A stretch of DNA of 64,000 nucleotides, from the NCBI RefSeq assembly GCF_947179165.1, contig NC_077239.1, forward strand, positions 66,315,134-66,379,133. The letters are read 5' to 3'. Positions 26,047 through 36,649 of the stretch are shown here, one piece after another. Numbering within the stretch: the first letter of the stretch is position 1; each line of letters begins with the position of its first letter. Source of the stretch: Solanum dulcamara (lineage: Eukaryota; Streptophyta; Magnoliopsida; Solanales; Solanaceae). A model generated the notes under the pieces. The model was not told the DNA's origin and made no database searches. It saw nothing but the letters and a program-made list of their open reading frames with translations. A program made the translations under genes and the position numbers.

Positions 26047-28364
26047 TGTAATATCCCCTAAAAACGTTGTATACGATGTTTCAATTTTTGCCTAAACATG
26101 ATATAGTCTCTGTATTTTGGTCATAACTTTTCATATAAATATCCAAATTGAGTGATTCAAATTTCTGAGTAACGACAAGATCATTACCTACAACTTTTAT
26201 GAAGACCATATTTTAAGATTCGGAGGTTAAGTAGGTCAAATAAATTAATCTTTGTAAGGTAGGATGCTGTTACGGAAATGAGTGTTTATAGAAGAAAAAT
26301 CATATCTCACTGTAGGTTTATCCAAATTGGTTAATTCTTGAACGATATGAAACTAGACTTCCATATCTACAATTCTTATGAAGACACCAAATCATAATAA
26401 GGAATTTATCTTATTCAAACGCAGCTCCCAAAAAGAGTATTCTGTCAAAGATAACTCATTTCACCTACCATAGAAAGATCTAGATACATTTGACATCACT
26501 CATGACATAAATTGTCCTCCATTTAACATCATCCATGACATCAATATATTCCACTAAATTTTCAGATTTTTATTTATAATTATTTTATTTATTGTTAGGT
26601 CATCTTTCCCACCTATAAATACCCACCTTATTTCCTCATTTTATTCATCAAGCTTTCTCAAGCAAATCTTCTCTCTATACACATTCTCAAATATAGTTTT
26701 AGTTCTTAGTAGTGAAGAAATACTATTCCGGTGATTCATATATTCCGGGTAGTACACAAAACGTTCCGGCAAGGAGAGAAGCTAGGACTCAAGAGTGTTC
26801 ATTAAGTCTTCCGGGTACCAACTAAAGCTTCGGTTTCCAGGTATGTAAGACTTCAACGAGAGTATTCCTTCCACTCTCATGTCTAAATTATTTTGATTAT
26901 ATGATAAATTATAATTATTTTCTTTAAGCTCTACTCTAAGTTATGTGTGTATTTATCCATGGGTTCTTCCACCCATGTAGTCTAAAAACTCTTTCAATTA
27001 AGTCTCTTGATTTCAAGTAATATTTTCTTATGCTAATTCTTAATTTTACTTAATAGTATGAATCATGGTTAAAATAATGATTATTGTTCTATTTTGATGT
27101 AACATAATTTCATATGTATGAATTGATGGTTTACAAGTAATTCCTCTATTTATCTATTTAAAGATTCTTGAAACTCATGGTGGGTTGTTTAAAGCATGAT
27201 TTTTAATTAATGGATTTAAAAGTATTTATGTATATTTATTTACATACATATTTGCAAGTTGAAGCGATTTGAACTCACCTAGTTTTACTATATTTTTAAT
27301 AAAGTTTGACTTGAAAGCTTTGACTCCAAATAAATGTTTATGAAAGTAATATCTATGATCAAAAGGGGAGTCTTATGAAATGAAAGAATGATGAAATGAT
27401 ATGAATGATGGATTCTTTATGCAATAAGGACAATTCTTGCATATTTGAATTATCAGATATTTTAATGAGCTATTCTACCGAATATAATGTTTGAATTCTC
27501 AAGTTATATGCTATGAATATTTTGAAGTATTAAACTATTCCGTGGGATTGACTTAGCACCGAATGAGGCATTGAGGTGGGATTCGATAAGGGAATCCTAG
27601 TAGCAACCCCTTGTCTCATTAACTATGTGCCAACATAGGAGCCCTTGTAGGCTTAGGCTAATGGATCCATGAAAGCCCTTAAAGTTAAAGTTAAAGAAAT
27701 GAATGAAATTGACGGAGTTCTACCTGGCAAGTAGTCTCCCCGGCCAACGTAGGGGGTTATGTTGGATTCCATGTAATAGCTCGCATGGTCTTAAATGTCG
27801 GTTATGGTTAGCTTCCCACAAAAATGAATGTTTTAAAGGATATCCATATGATTTATTATGCATGTATTACATTATGTTCCATATTACATAAATGTTATAA
27901 TATTTTCTCAATGTTCATGCATCCTTACATACTTAGTACATTCAAAGTACTAACGCATACTCTTTTGCCTACATGATATCACCATGTAGGGATCGCTGCT
28001 CCTCCTCGTTCTCCTCCACGTGGCTAGTTGATATTCCATTGAAGACTACTTTTGGTGAGTTCCCATGTTCCGGGAACAATACTCCTTTGTCTTTCTAGCT
28101 TATGATATGTTAAGATATTTTATTATGGCATTTCTTCTATTATGATTGAGGGTGAGCTAGGAACTTGTCTTAGCCCCATTAAATCTAATAGTTAGAGGTA
28201 TTGTTGGACATATGTAAGTTGAAGATTTATTATTATGATTTCCGCTTGTCTATTTATCATCATTACCTATGAAAGGCTAAAAGAATGCTAAGAGGCTTGT
28301 TTGAGGTACTTTCGGGTTCCTCATTCGCCATGTCACGTCTAGGCCCTAGGCTTGGGTCGTGACA
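26047..28364 (+). mobile_element. 3' LTR of element C
   Basis: 2318 bp, matching the 5' LTR except for two substitutions and one single-base insertion. Followed by the GTAGG target copy and then by the inverted remainder of solo LTR B. Confidence 0.97.
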
Positions 28365-29344
28365 GTAGGCATGCATGAACATTGAGAAAACATTAAAACA
28401 TTTATGCAATGCATGCATAATCAATCATATATATATCCTTTAAAACATTTATTTTGTAAGAAGATGACCATAACCGATATTTTAGACCATGCGAGCTATT
28501 ACATGCAATCCAACATAACCCCCTACATTGGCCAGGGAGACTACTTTCTGGGTAGAACTTTGTCAACTTCATTCATTTCTTTAACTTTAACTTTAAGGAC
28601 TATTTGTGAATTCATTAGCCTAAGCCTATAAGGGCTCCTATGTTGGACATAGTTAATGAGACAAGGGGTTGCTAATAGGATTCCCTTACTGAATCCCACC
28701 TCAATGCCTCATCCGGTGCTAAGTCAATCCCACATAATAGTTTCATACTTTAAAATAGTCATAGCATATAGCTTGAGAATTCAAAACATCACATTCGGTG
28801 GAATAGCTCATTAAAATATTTAGTGATTCAAATATGCAAGAATTGTCCTTATTAAAGAATCCATCATTCATAGCATTTCATCATTCTTTTATTTTATACG
28901 ACTCCCTTTTTATCATAGATATTGCTTTCATAAATATTTATTTGGAGTCAAAGATTTCAAGTCAAACTTCATTGAAAATATAGTAAAATTAGGTGGGTTT
29001 AAATCACTTCAACTTTCAAAGATGTATGTAAATGAAATTATGCATAAATACTTTGAAATCCATTAATTAAAAATCATGTTTTAAACAACCCATCATGAAT
29101 TTCAAGAACCTTTAAAGAAATAAATAGAGAAAATACTTGCAAACCATCATTTCATGCATATGAAATCATTTTGCATCAAAATAGACCAATAATCATTAGT
29201 TTAACCATGATTCATGCTATTAAGTAAAAATAAGAATTACCCATAAGAAAATCTTATTTGAAATCAAGATATTTCGTTGAAAGAGTTTGGGACTCCATGG
29301 GTAGAAGAATCCTTGGATAAACACTCACATACCTTAGAGTAAAG

Positions 29345-29905
29345 CTTAAAGAAAATAAACATAATTTATCATATAATTAAAATAATTTAGGCATGAGAGT
29401 GGAAGAAATACTCTCATTGAATCCTTATATACCTTAGAGTAAACTTGAAGAGAATTGAGTAAATAAACATAATTTATCATATAATCAAAACACTTTAGGC
29501 ATGAGAGTGAAAGAAATACTCTCATTGAAGCCTTATATACCTTAGAGTAAGCTTCAAGAGAATTGAGTAAATAAACATAATTTATCATATAATCAAAATA
29601 CTTTAGGCATGAGAGTGGAAGGAATACTCTCATTGAAGCCTTACATATACTAATATAAGATAGAAAATTAAACTTCAAATACTTAATAATCTATGCATTT
29701 GGAATCATGATATGAAAACCCATAAAGTTTTATATTTGAATTAAATAAAAGACTTTGATAATTCATTTGGGCTTCATGGATGAAAAGATCCATAAATCAA
29801 TACCCACATACCTTAGAGTAAAGCTTGAAAAGAATTGGGTAAATAAACATAATTTATCATAAATAAAAATAATTTAGGCATGAGAGTTGAAGGAATACTC
29901 TCATT
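29345..29905. repeat. Compound tandem repeat in solo LTR B
   Basis: The word aaacataatttatcat recurs at about 29357, 29465, 29573 and 29845: a 108-bp unit three times, then a 272-bp longer unit. A second block (acatatactaatataagatag) is repeated at about 29643 and 29914. A 110-codon minus-strand frame at 29346-29678 is this repeat translated and shows the same peptide three times; it is not taken as a gene. Confidence 0.88.
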
Positions 29906-30883
29906 GAAGCCTTACATATGCTAATATAAGATAGAAAATTAAACTTCAAATACTTAATAATCTATGCATTTAGAATCATGATATGAAAACCCATAAAGTT
30001 TTATATTTGAATTAAATAAAAGACTTTGATAATTCATTTGGGCTTCATGGATGAAAAGATCCATAAATCAATACTCACATACCTTAGATCTGAAGCTTTA
30101 CTCAGAATCGAAGGACCTAATGAACATTTTTGAATCCTAACATTTTCTCCTCACCGGAGCATTTTGTGTACTACCCGGAGTATATGAATCACCGGATAGT
30201 ATTTCTATACTACTAAAATCTAAAACTATATTTTGAGAATGAGTAAAAAAGTGTATAGAGAGAAGAGTTGCTTGAGAAAGCTTGACGAACAAAATGATGA
30301 AATAAGATGTGTATTTATAGGTGTGAAGGAAGACCTAACAATAATTAAAATAATTATAAAGAAAAATATAAAAATTTAATAGAGGATTGTGATGCCATGG
30401 ATGATGTCAAATGGAGGACTATTGATATCATGGATGATGTCAAATGAATCTATATCTTCTATAGTTGGTGAGATGAGTCTTCTTTTTACGAAATACCATT
30501 TTTGGAGCTATGTTTGAACATGATAAATGCCTAATTAGGATTTGATGTATCATATGAATTGTACATATAGAAGTATTCTTTCATGTCATTTAAGAAAAAA
30601 CTAATTTGTAGCCTCCTACAGTGAGATATGAGATTTCTTCTACAATTACTCTATTTCGTCACAGCACCAGGTCTTGCAAAGATTAATTTATTTAACCTAC
30701 TTAGACTTCGAATCTTAAGCTATAGTCTTCATGAAAGTTGTAGTTAATGATATTGGAGTTATTTAAAAATTTAAATTACCTTATTTGGACTAATCTATAT
30801 AAAGTTATTCTCAAAGTATAGAAGCAATATCATTTTCATTGAGAATTGGAACATCATATACAACGTTTTTAGGGGGTGTTACA

Positions 30884-30952
30884 GAAAATGAGTTGACTTA
30901 GTCATTCGATCCATAACGACCTAAGTGGAATCATGTTGTTTCTTTGTATGGT
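30884..30952 (-). pseudogene. Element A integrase fragment upstream of the LTR B insertion
   Basis: The minus strand reads HTKKQHDST, a stop, VVMDRMTKSTHF, which corresponds to [22 protein letters not shown] in element C. It joins the integrase at 18297 across solo LTR B. Upstream it runs straight into 5' LTR sequence at about 30950, marking an internal deletion in A. Confidence 0.85.
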
Positions 30953-31671
30953 CTTGAAGAAAAAATTGGGACTCCAAGGGTGAAAGGAACCCAGGGATAA
31001 ATCCGCACATAGCTTGGTGAAATCAGCTCAAAATTAAAGAAGAAACTGCTTGTTATTAAGAGAATTTTGAGGGAATTTGATTGATCATGCCTAAGATATT
31101 TTTTGAAGAATGAATTAGAATAAGAGGAACTTAGAAGGGTTGGATAGTTATAGGCTTGAACTTGACCATAATAGTGTCTAAGTTCATTGAACTGAATTTG
31201 GGGAAAAGACAATATTACCCTTCATTAAATTCAAATCTTGATCATACCACTTGGATTCTATGACTCGTCTTCAAGTGGATCATGCACTTGAGCCGTCCTG
31301 CAGGTCTGAGAAGACACTGGGACTTGGGTATCTGAAGTTGTATCTACAAGTCATTTCTACGACTCGTCAACATGATTACGAGTCGTAGACCCAACTCATC
31401 CTGTAGGTCTAGAAATCTATAAATTTAATCCTCGGAAATTTTGTTACGAGTCAACATTAATACTCATCAAAAGAACTACGACTCATCCTGTTGAGTCGTA
31501 GGACTCCTTTGGAGTTTTGTCCTGAACAAGTACAAGAGTTCACTCTGCGACTTGTCCATACGAGTCGTAGGAATATCTATGAGTCGTAGAGGGACTCGTA
31601 AACTTGAAGTCAGTCAACATTTTCTTAGGTTTTCCTTTTTGATCCAACTCTCCGACTTCTGAGGTCCTATA
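30953..31671 (-). mobile_element. Truncated 5' LTR of element A
   Basis: About 720 bp that align with the first third of the 3' LTR (from 17087 down to about 16340), including the acgagtcgt words. It begins TATAGGACCTC next to the GTAAT target copy. It ends at cttgaagaaaa, where integrase sequence takes over. Confidence 0.87.
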
Positions 31672-32158
31672 GTAATTCTTATATGGGGAGTTAAATAAGA
31701 TGTAATGGTAGATTTTAAAATTAAATCGAGAGGTGCAATTACATATATTTAGTGGTTTAATATGTGATTTATTATAATATGATTAATTAATGGTTTTACT
31801 AATTAAATATTATAATTGAAAGTATCTATTAATAAAAATTGTGGTCTCTGTTGTGCCTTACTAATTGATCAAATTCAGAAAATAAAAGGACCATTATGGA
31901 ATAAATATTTTTTTTGTTTTTCTAATATAGGAATAAATCGTTTTTGATTTTTTGAATTATTTATTAATTTAAAAAAGTGAAAAACGTTTTATTACCTTAA
32001 AAATATTATGTTGTTAATGATGTTTAATGGTTGATTATGGTTGTTAATGGTGTTTGATGATTTTTAATGGCTGATTACTGTCCTTAATGGGACTTAATGG
32101 TTGTTAATGGAGGTTGAAAACGTTTTTCTTTTGAAACCTTTACCCTTCTATTAAATAG

Positions 32159-32166
32159 TATAAATA
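32159..32166 (+). promoter_or_regulatory. TATA box of copia-like LTR H
   Basis: TATAAATA followed by ggggtgatggttctc, typical of a plant copia LTR promoter region. Confidence 0.5.
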
Positions 32167-32243
32167 GGGGTGATGGTTCTCAAGGCAAAGACATCCTTTT
32201 CTACAGACATTCTTGCTGACACAAGACTTGATCAAGAGAGTTA

Positions 32244-32725
32244 GGGGTAGTTTAGTAGAATGTATTAGCAAAATTAATACATGTATTAATTAGTTGTATT
32301 AGTAGTACTCTGTTTGGTACACGTTTTCATATTGTATATAACTAATGTTTGCATTAGTTATACACATTATTGTGTATTGAGGTGTGTAGTACTAATACCA
32401 TGGATTTCTAGGTATTAGTAATGCAAGGGAATTTAATGCATGCATTAAAAAACACGCGGGCATACTCCTTGCTTCTGGGCATATTAAAGACCCAATTACC
32501 CCTCAAAATCCTTTTTAAATTTTTTTCAACATAATTATTGAGGATATTTTTGTAAATAAATATTTCTATGCAATGCATGCTATTTTAAATACACTAAACT
32601 AAATAATGCATAAGAAATATTCTATCTATAATTAATACAAGCATAACTAATACAAATATTATTAATGCAAGCATTATTAATACACTGTATTTAACATTAT
32701 TTTATACACCCTACCAAACGACCCC
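32244..32725. mobile_element. Tourist-like MITE, target duplication TTA
   Basis: 482 bp with terminal inverted repeats: GGGGTAGTTTAGTAGAATGT at the left, and the complement of the right end reads GGGGTCGTTTGGTAGGGTGT. TTA lies at both edges (32241-32243 and 32726-32728), the duplication made by PIF/Harbinger transposases. The inside is AT-rich with attaatgcatg-type words and no frame. It is non-autonomous. Confidence 0.88.
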
Positions 32726-32805
32726 TTAGTGAGGAAATAGCACAAGACTGTAATTTTGGATTCTTGGTTTCTAGACGAGTTTTGCAGAAGTTTAGCAAGT
32801 AAGTT

Positions 32806-33833
32806 GGGGCTTGGAATTAAAAGAGACTTTTGAGTTATCTATTTGAGGATTTAGGACACAAGTTTTAAAAATTAGATAAAAGGGACTCTTCATTAATTAG
32901 TGATAATGACACATATTTTAAGAACCCACAAGTTTTTTTAATTTACAAAATATCCCCTCTCTTTTTTTCGCTGCTCCTCATCCACCCCTTAGCCCCATCC
33001 TCCCCTCCTCCACGTCATCATCACCTCCAAATAACTAGCAGATGTTTAAACATTTATCTAAACAACTAACAAATATTTTCATATCTCGATTTCCAAAATA
33101 ATTAGCAAATATTTTCATATTTCTCCAAACAACTAGCTGATATTTAAAATATTCTCATCGTTTTAATTAAAAAATCATAAAAAATACCTAAACAACTTAG
33201 AGTTGTTTAAATATCTTCTGGTTGTTTGAACTAAACAACTTTTGGTTGTTTAAACAATTTTTGATTGTTTAAACAACTTCTGTTGTTTGAACTAAACAAC
33301 TTAGGGTTGTTTAAACAACATCTCTTGGTTGCTTGAACAACTCCTGTTTATATAAACAACATATTCTATCTTCTCTTCTCTTCTCTTTTCATCAATTTTT
33401 TTTTATAATTTTCACAATCAAATCGGAGTGAAGAAAAAAATGAGAATGACAACATCCGAAGAAGAAGAAGATGAAAACACAAAAAGTTTGAAAAAAAAGG
33501 AAAAAACGGAGAAGAAAAAAGGTAAAGAAGTTAAGGAAGAAGAAGATGAAAGGAAAAAAGGAAGAACAGCGTTTAAAAAAATGGAGAAAAGAAAAGAGAG
33601 GAGGGAAATGGAGAACAGAAGTTTAAAAAATGGAGTAAATGAATGGAATTTAGGGTTTTATTAAAAGTTTTTGATCTTTTAATTTTTACCCTAAACTTTT
33701 AAATATTATAATTCAACCCCATCTCTTCAGAATTAACCTCTAATTAAATATTTATAACAAAAGAAAAGGAAAAAGAAATAGAAATCCCCTATCCTTCATT
33801 CCACTCTCAAAGATCTGTTTTACCTCATTTTCC
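32806..33833. mobile_element. 1-kb non-coding insertion flanked by a 10-bp direct repeat
   Basis: CAAGTAAGTT occurs at 32796-32805 and again at 33834-33843; removing the DNA between them brings copia-like LTR H to an ordinary length. A 9-10 bp duplication is typical of Mutator-like elements, but the ends (ggggcttgg and, complemented, ggaaaatgagg) match poorly, so the class is unsure. Inside are repeated GTTGTTTAAACAAC palindromes (33180-33360) and a 78-codon Lys/Glu-rich frame (33428-33664) of low complexity that I do not call a gene. Confidence 0.55.
33180..33360. repeat. Palindromic GTTGTTTAAACAAC words
   Basis: Six or more copies of ttgtttaaacaa variants in 180 bp, e.g. GTTGTTTAAACAAC at 33306-33319, each a near-perfect palindrome. 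Confidence 0.8.
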
Positions 33834-33934
33834 CAAGTAAGTTTTCTCCTATATTCGGTCTAATTATATTATTTTGTTATAATGTGAGTTTATGATTTTT
33901 TTAATGCTTCCGCTGTACATATTCTAACAATATC

Positions 33935-34631
33935 ATGTATGATAGATATCTAGTGGATTAGTCGAGCACCTATCTCTAAACCTCATTTCCTTGAAAGTTT
34001 GATATTAATTAACTTTGTTTCAGGAAGGTTCAACATTTGTAGAAGTCAATCCTTAAGGTTCTTGAAGATTAAGGATTTTAAGATCATAGGAGTATTTGAT
34101 GCTCCAAATTTGGTATCACTCGAGAATGAAGGATATTCAGCTACTTAAATTTGTAAAAGAATCAAGCCAACTGAAGCACCCACATATCATTCTTGATTGT
34201 GTTTGGCACAATGTGGATGCTATGTGGTTTTCTCTGTTGAGGGAATTTCTATCAAACTCAACCTCCTGGTCTCAAATTTCCCTTGTTTTTTCCATATGCA
34301 ATGAGATTGATAAGAAAGATTTGCAACTGCATCATAGAGTTTCTACTCCCAAGTGGATGTTTTAGATGTAAATATAAAGTCAACAGAGGATTGCCCAACA
34401 TTTGTGGATGCTTTGTTGTGAAGTTGCATCCTAGATTATTCGACCTATCATCAACAGTCAAAATGATTATATATTTCATCGATCGATTAAAGTATATGAA
34501 GAGTTTGAGTAAAAGCCTACAATTTTGATGGGAAGGATGAGAGTTGGCATCCTGTGGAACTCAGAAGAGGGGATTTCAAAACAAGGAACCCTGCAAAAAG
34601 TGAGAAATTTTATTTTTTATTAGATTGGTGA
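33935..34631 (+). pseudogene. F-box/LRR protein pseudogene, part 3 (LRRs and C-terminus)
   Basis: The F-box gene resumes right after the target copy of LTR H. The reading is CMIDI, a stop, WISRAPISKPHFLESLILIN, CRSQSLRFLKIKDFKIIGVF, DAPNLVSLENEGYSAT, a stop, then after frameshifts FVKESSQLKHPHIILDC, FSLLREFL, VDVLDVNIKS, DESWHPVELRRGDFKTRNP and a terminal EKFYFLLDW before TGA at 34629-34631. DAPNLVSL and the WHPVELR...FYFLLDW tail are usual near the C-terminus of this F-box/LRR group. The piece has no intron across the H junction; the ttgtttcag at 34016-34024 that resembles an acceptor is within the reading. Frames at 34096-34528 cover parts of it. Several stops and frameshifts are present. 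Confidence 0.85.
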
Positions 34632-35111
34632 TGCAGTTTATTTTACTGCAAATTGAATGCACTTAATCATTTCTAAAGTTCATTAATACTTCTGTTTTGA
34701 ATTTCTGATATATGTAACTTCCACATCTTTTTGTGGTATAGATTCAGTCCCAGTAATGACAATAAAGTTTATTTATTTCCTCAAAGAATCTCAAAACTCC
34801 ATTGTGATGGTGGCATTGGCAAAATAGGATTTAAATGTACTAGCTTACCACTTGATACATTTTACTTAAAAGCATATAAAGGATGGTGATTACAAAGGGT
34901 ATGACCTCTGTACAAGGCTTAAGAAGCCAAAAAAGTGTGGATATATTAGCTTAATGAATGTCACCCCTTCCTCTGCATAACATGAGTAATTATCTCTGAG
35001 ATACTGAAATATTAGATTGTCCTTGATGCAGTCTTCCAACTTACTACCAGGAATAACACCTTTTCCTAGAGAAAGTACATACAAAAGCCAATCTTGTAAG
35101 CATTTAAAAAT

Positions 35112-35418
35112 TACATAATACATAAATATGTATTTTACTTGGTTTCAGCTGATATTTATATTCTCCAACTTTGAATGTGTACAAGTAGACACTTAAATTT
35201 GTATAAAATTGAGCAAGTAGACACATGCGTCTTACGTGGCATAATACACACATAAAACTCCACGTAGGACACAAATTGTCATGTAAGATGTCACATAGGA
35301 TGCATGTATCTATTTGTTCAACTTTATACAAGTTAAAGTGCTTACTTGTGCACACCAAAGTTGAAGGGCATAGATATCAGTTGAGGTTAGGTTAAAGGGC
35401 ATGTTTATGTATTATGTC
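35112..35418. mobile_element. Foldback MITE, copy 1
   Basis: About 307 bp. The left end reads cataatacataaatatg and the complement of the right end is nearly the same; the inverted similarity extends inward for about 90 bp (acttgg...agctgatatttat), so most of the element can fold into one hairpin. It matches copy 2 at 35767-36075 from end to end. The target duplication could not be fixed. Confidence 0.8.
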
Positions 35419-35766
35419 GTTTAGTTCATTTTTATTTAATCTATTTCAATCCAAATAATTTTTAATTGGATCAATTATTCATCCTTTTAGTAATTCAGTT
35501 CATTTTGATCTTCTGAACTCGCTCTCGCAAGAAAGTTACGCCAATTATCTAGAAAATTATTGATCTTGAACTTTTGACCCCCATTACTTTATGGACAAAC
35601 CTTCAAGGTCAAAACTCAAAAGTTATTAAACTTGAAGTTTTGAACATGGAACAAGCAATATAAAAATTCAAGATCACTCACCTCCAAAATTATCGGATAA
35701 ACTTTCATAAGAAGCAATTTTTAATTGATAATTATAGAAGCCCACCAGAATATTTGATAAACAAAA

Positions 35767-36075
35767 GGCATAATACATAAATATGTCCTTTTAACTTGGT
35801 TTCAGCTGGTACCTATGCCCGATAATTTTGGATGTGCACAAGTACGCACATAAACTTGCATAAAATTAAACAAGTAGACACACGCATCATACGTGACATA
35901 ATACGCACAGGACACCGCGTAGGACACAAAATTGTCATGTAGGATGCCACCTAGGATGAATGTGTCTATTTATTCAATTTTATACAAGTTTAAGTGTCTA
36001 CTTATGCACATCGAAAGTTAGAGAACATAAATATCAGTTGAGGCCAAGTTAAAAGGTACATTTATGTATTATACC
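35767..36075. mobile_element. Foldback MITE, copy 2
   Basis: 309 bp, ggcataatacataaatatgt at the left and ggtataatacataaatgtac on the complement of the right end, with inverted similarity over about 90 bp. Same family and orientation as copy 1, 650 bp away. Confidence 0.83.
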
Positions 36076-36649
36076 TAAAAAACATTAGCAGTGTAAAAAA
36101 AGCAAAAAATCTATGCGCATATAATATCTATTTGTCCATGAATGTAGTAAAAAGATCATTGCCATGAAAAGTTTGAGCAACTTACCAGCTGTATGACTAT
36201 TCTCAACCCATTGTTTAATGAAAATCATTACGTTACAAGTTCAAGTAGTGGACTTAGGTCTGAGCTAAGGCCTCAGGTGAAGTTGACTTATGCTCAACAA
36301 CATTTCAATCCTTAATGAGTGTTGTTTTAAAGGATCAAGTGAGAAAGTTCATGTCAATATTTTTTATGACATATAAATATATAGCAAAACTAGACACACC
36401 TTCGCTTCGCACCTCTGCTTTGTATGCAAAATATTGAAGAAGGGTTTAATAAGTACATCTCTTAATTACTTGATCAAGAAATAGTGCTTTCCATTAAGAT
36501 TAATTACAAGAATCTCAATCCTTCAGCCTCACCTTGGATCTTGTGATGTTAAACATGTCATGTGAAAAGATAAAATTAAATAGTTGCAAAGAAACAGACA
36601 TTTTTTAAAAAAAAATGAACTAAAACATAAAGTAAGACAAAAAAATTGA

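Larger units (their letters stand above)
18748..28364 (+). mobile_element. Complete young Ty3/gypsy chromovirus C, target duplication GTAGG
   Basis: A full-length 9617-bp LTR retrotransposon: 5' LTR, initiator-Met primer site, one open gag-pol frame, polypurine tract and 3' LTR, flanked by perfect GTAGG copies at 18743-18747 and 28365-28369. Both LTRs start TGTAATATCCCC and end gggtcgtgaca. The LTRs differ only by A/G (19470 versus 26769), one extra G in the 3' LTR (ccggg at about 26814) and G/T (20947 versus 28247). The chromodomain and overall layout fit the Tekay/Del lineage. All parts needed for transposition appear present, so it may be autonomous; expression is not shown by the sequence. 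Confidence 0.97.
18298..30883 (-). mobile_element. Solo LTR B (C family, minus strand), target duplication GAAAA
   Basis: Minus-strand LTR from TGTAACACCCCC at 30883 to cttgggtcgtgaca at 18298, flanked by perfect GAAAA copies inside the integrase of element A. There is no internal region, so it is a solo LTR. It belongs to the same family as element C: the two share their ends, the ccgggtagtacacaaaa block and the gtacattcaaagtac block. The young element C is inserted in it, in the opposite orientation. Own length is about 2.96 kb, longer than the 2.3 kb of C's LTR, mainly because of tandem repeats at 29345-29905. Confidence 0.92.
14934..31671 (-). mobile_element. Decayed gypsy element A, target duplication GTAAT
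   Basis: A minus-strand chromovirus with a 3' LTR (14934-17087), polypurine tract, pol 3' end, and a truncated 5' LTR (30953-31671). Perfect GTAAT copies flank it at 14929-14933 and 31672-31676. Without the nested element B, only about 4.1 kb of A remains: a deletion removed most of the 5' LTR, the primer site, gag, protease, RT, RNase H and the start of integrase. Both LTRs begin TATA(A/G)GACCTC rather than TG, and both end gtgaca where preserved. Confidence 0.88.
14165..33929 (+). mobile_element. Copia-like solo LTR (H) inserted in the F-box gene; hosts nested elements
   Basis: The left end is TGTTGTGATATAC at 14165, right after F-box coding sequence; the right end is cttccgctgtac...tctaaca at 33929, a form common at the ends of plant Ty1/copia LTRs. 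Flanking 5-mers are ATATT (14160-14164) and ATATC (33930-33934), and the F-box reading frame continues across the join (KCLEIS, then CMID). A TATAAATA box lies at 32159-32166 in the plus orientation. Without gypsy element A, the MITE and the 1-kb insertion, H itself is about 1.5 kb, a reasonable copia LTR length. The copia label rests on the end sequences only, because no internal region is left. Confidence 0.7.
34632..36649. other. Intergenic DNA with two MITEs, no genes seen
   Basis: Downstream of the F-box pseudogene. Apart from the two foldback MITEs, nothing was recognised. Minus-strand frames at 34890-35358 are low-content and overlap the first MITE. Confidence 0.55.

Noticed and set aside
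29346..29678. 110-codon minus-strand frame with three peptide repeats
   Set aside because: It is a translation of the 108-bp tandem repeat in LTR B; unit length divisible by three keeps it open.
29345..29905. Regularly spaced repeats considered as a CRISPR-like array
   Set aside because: Units are contiguous tandem copies within a plant LTR, with no unique spacers; a CRISPR is not expected here.
33428..33664. 78-codon Lys/Glu-rich frame
   Set aside because: Low-complexity purine-rich DNA inside a non-coding insertion; no domain and no supported start.
34016..34024. ttgtttcag as a splice acceptor in the F-box gene
   Set aside because: The F-box reading (NFVSGRFNICRS) runs straight through it, so it is coding sequence.
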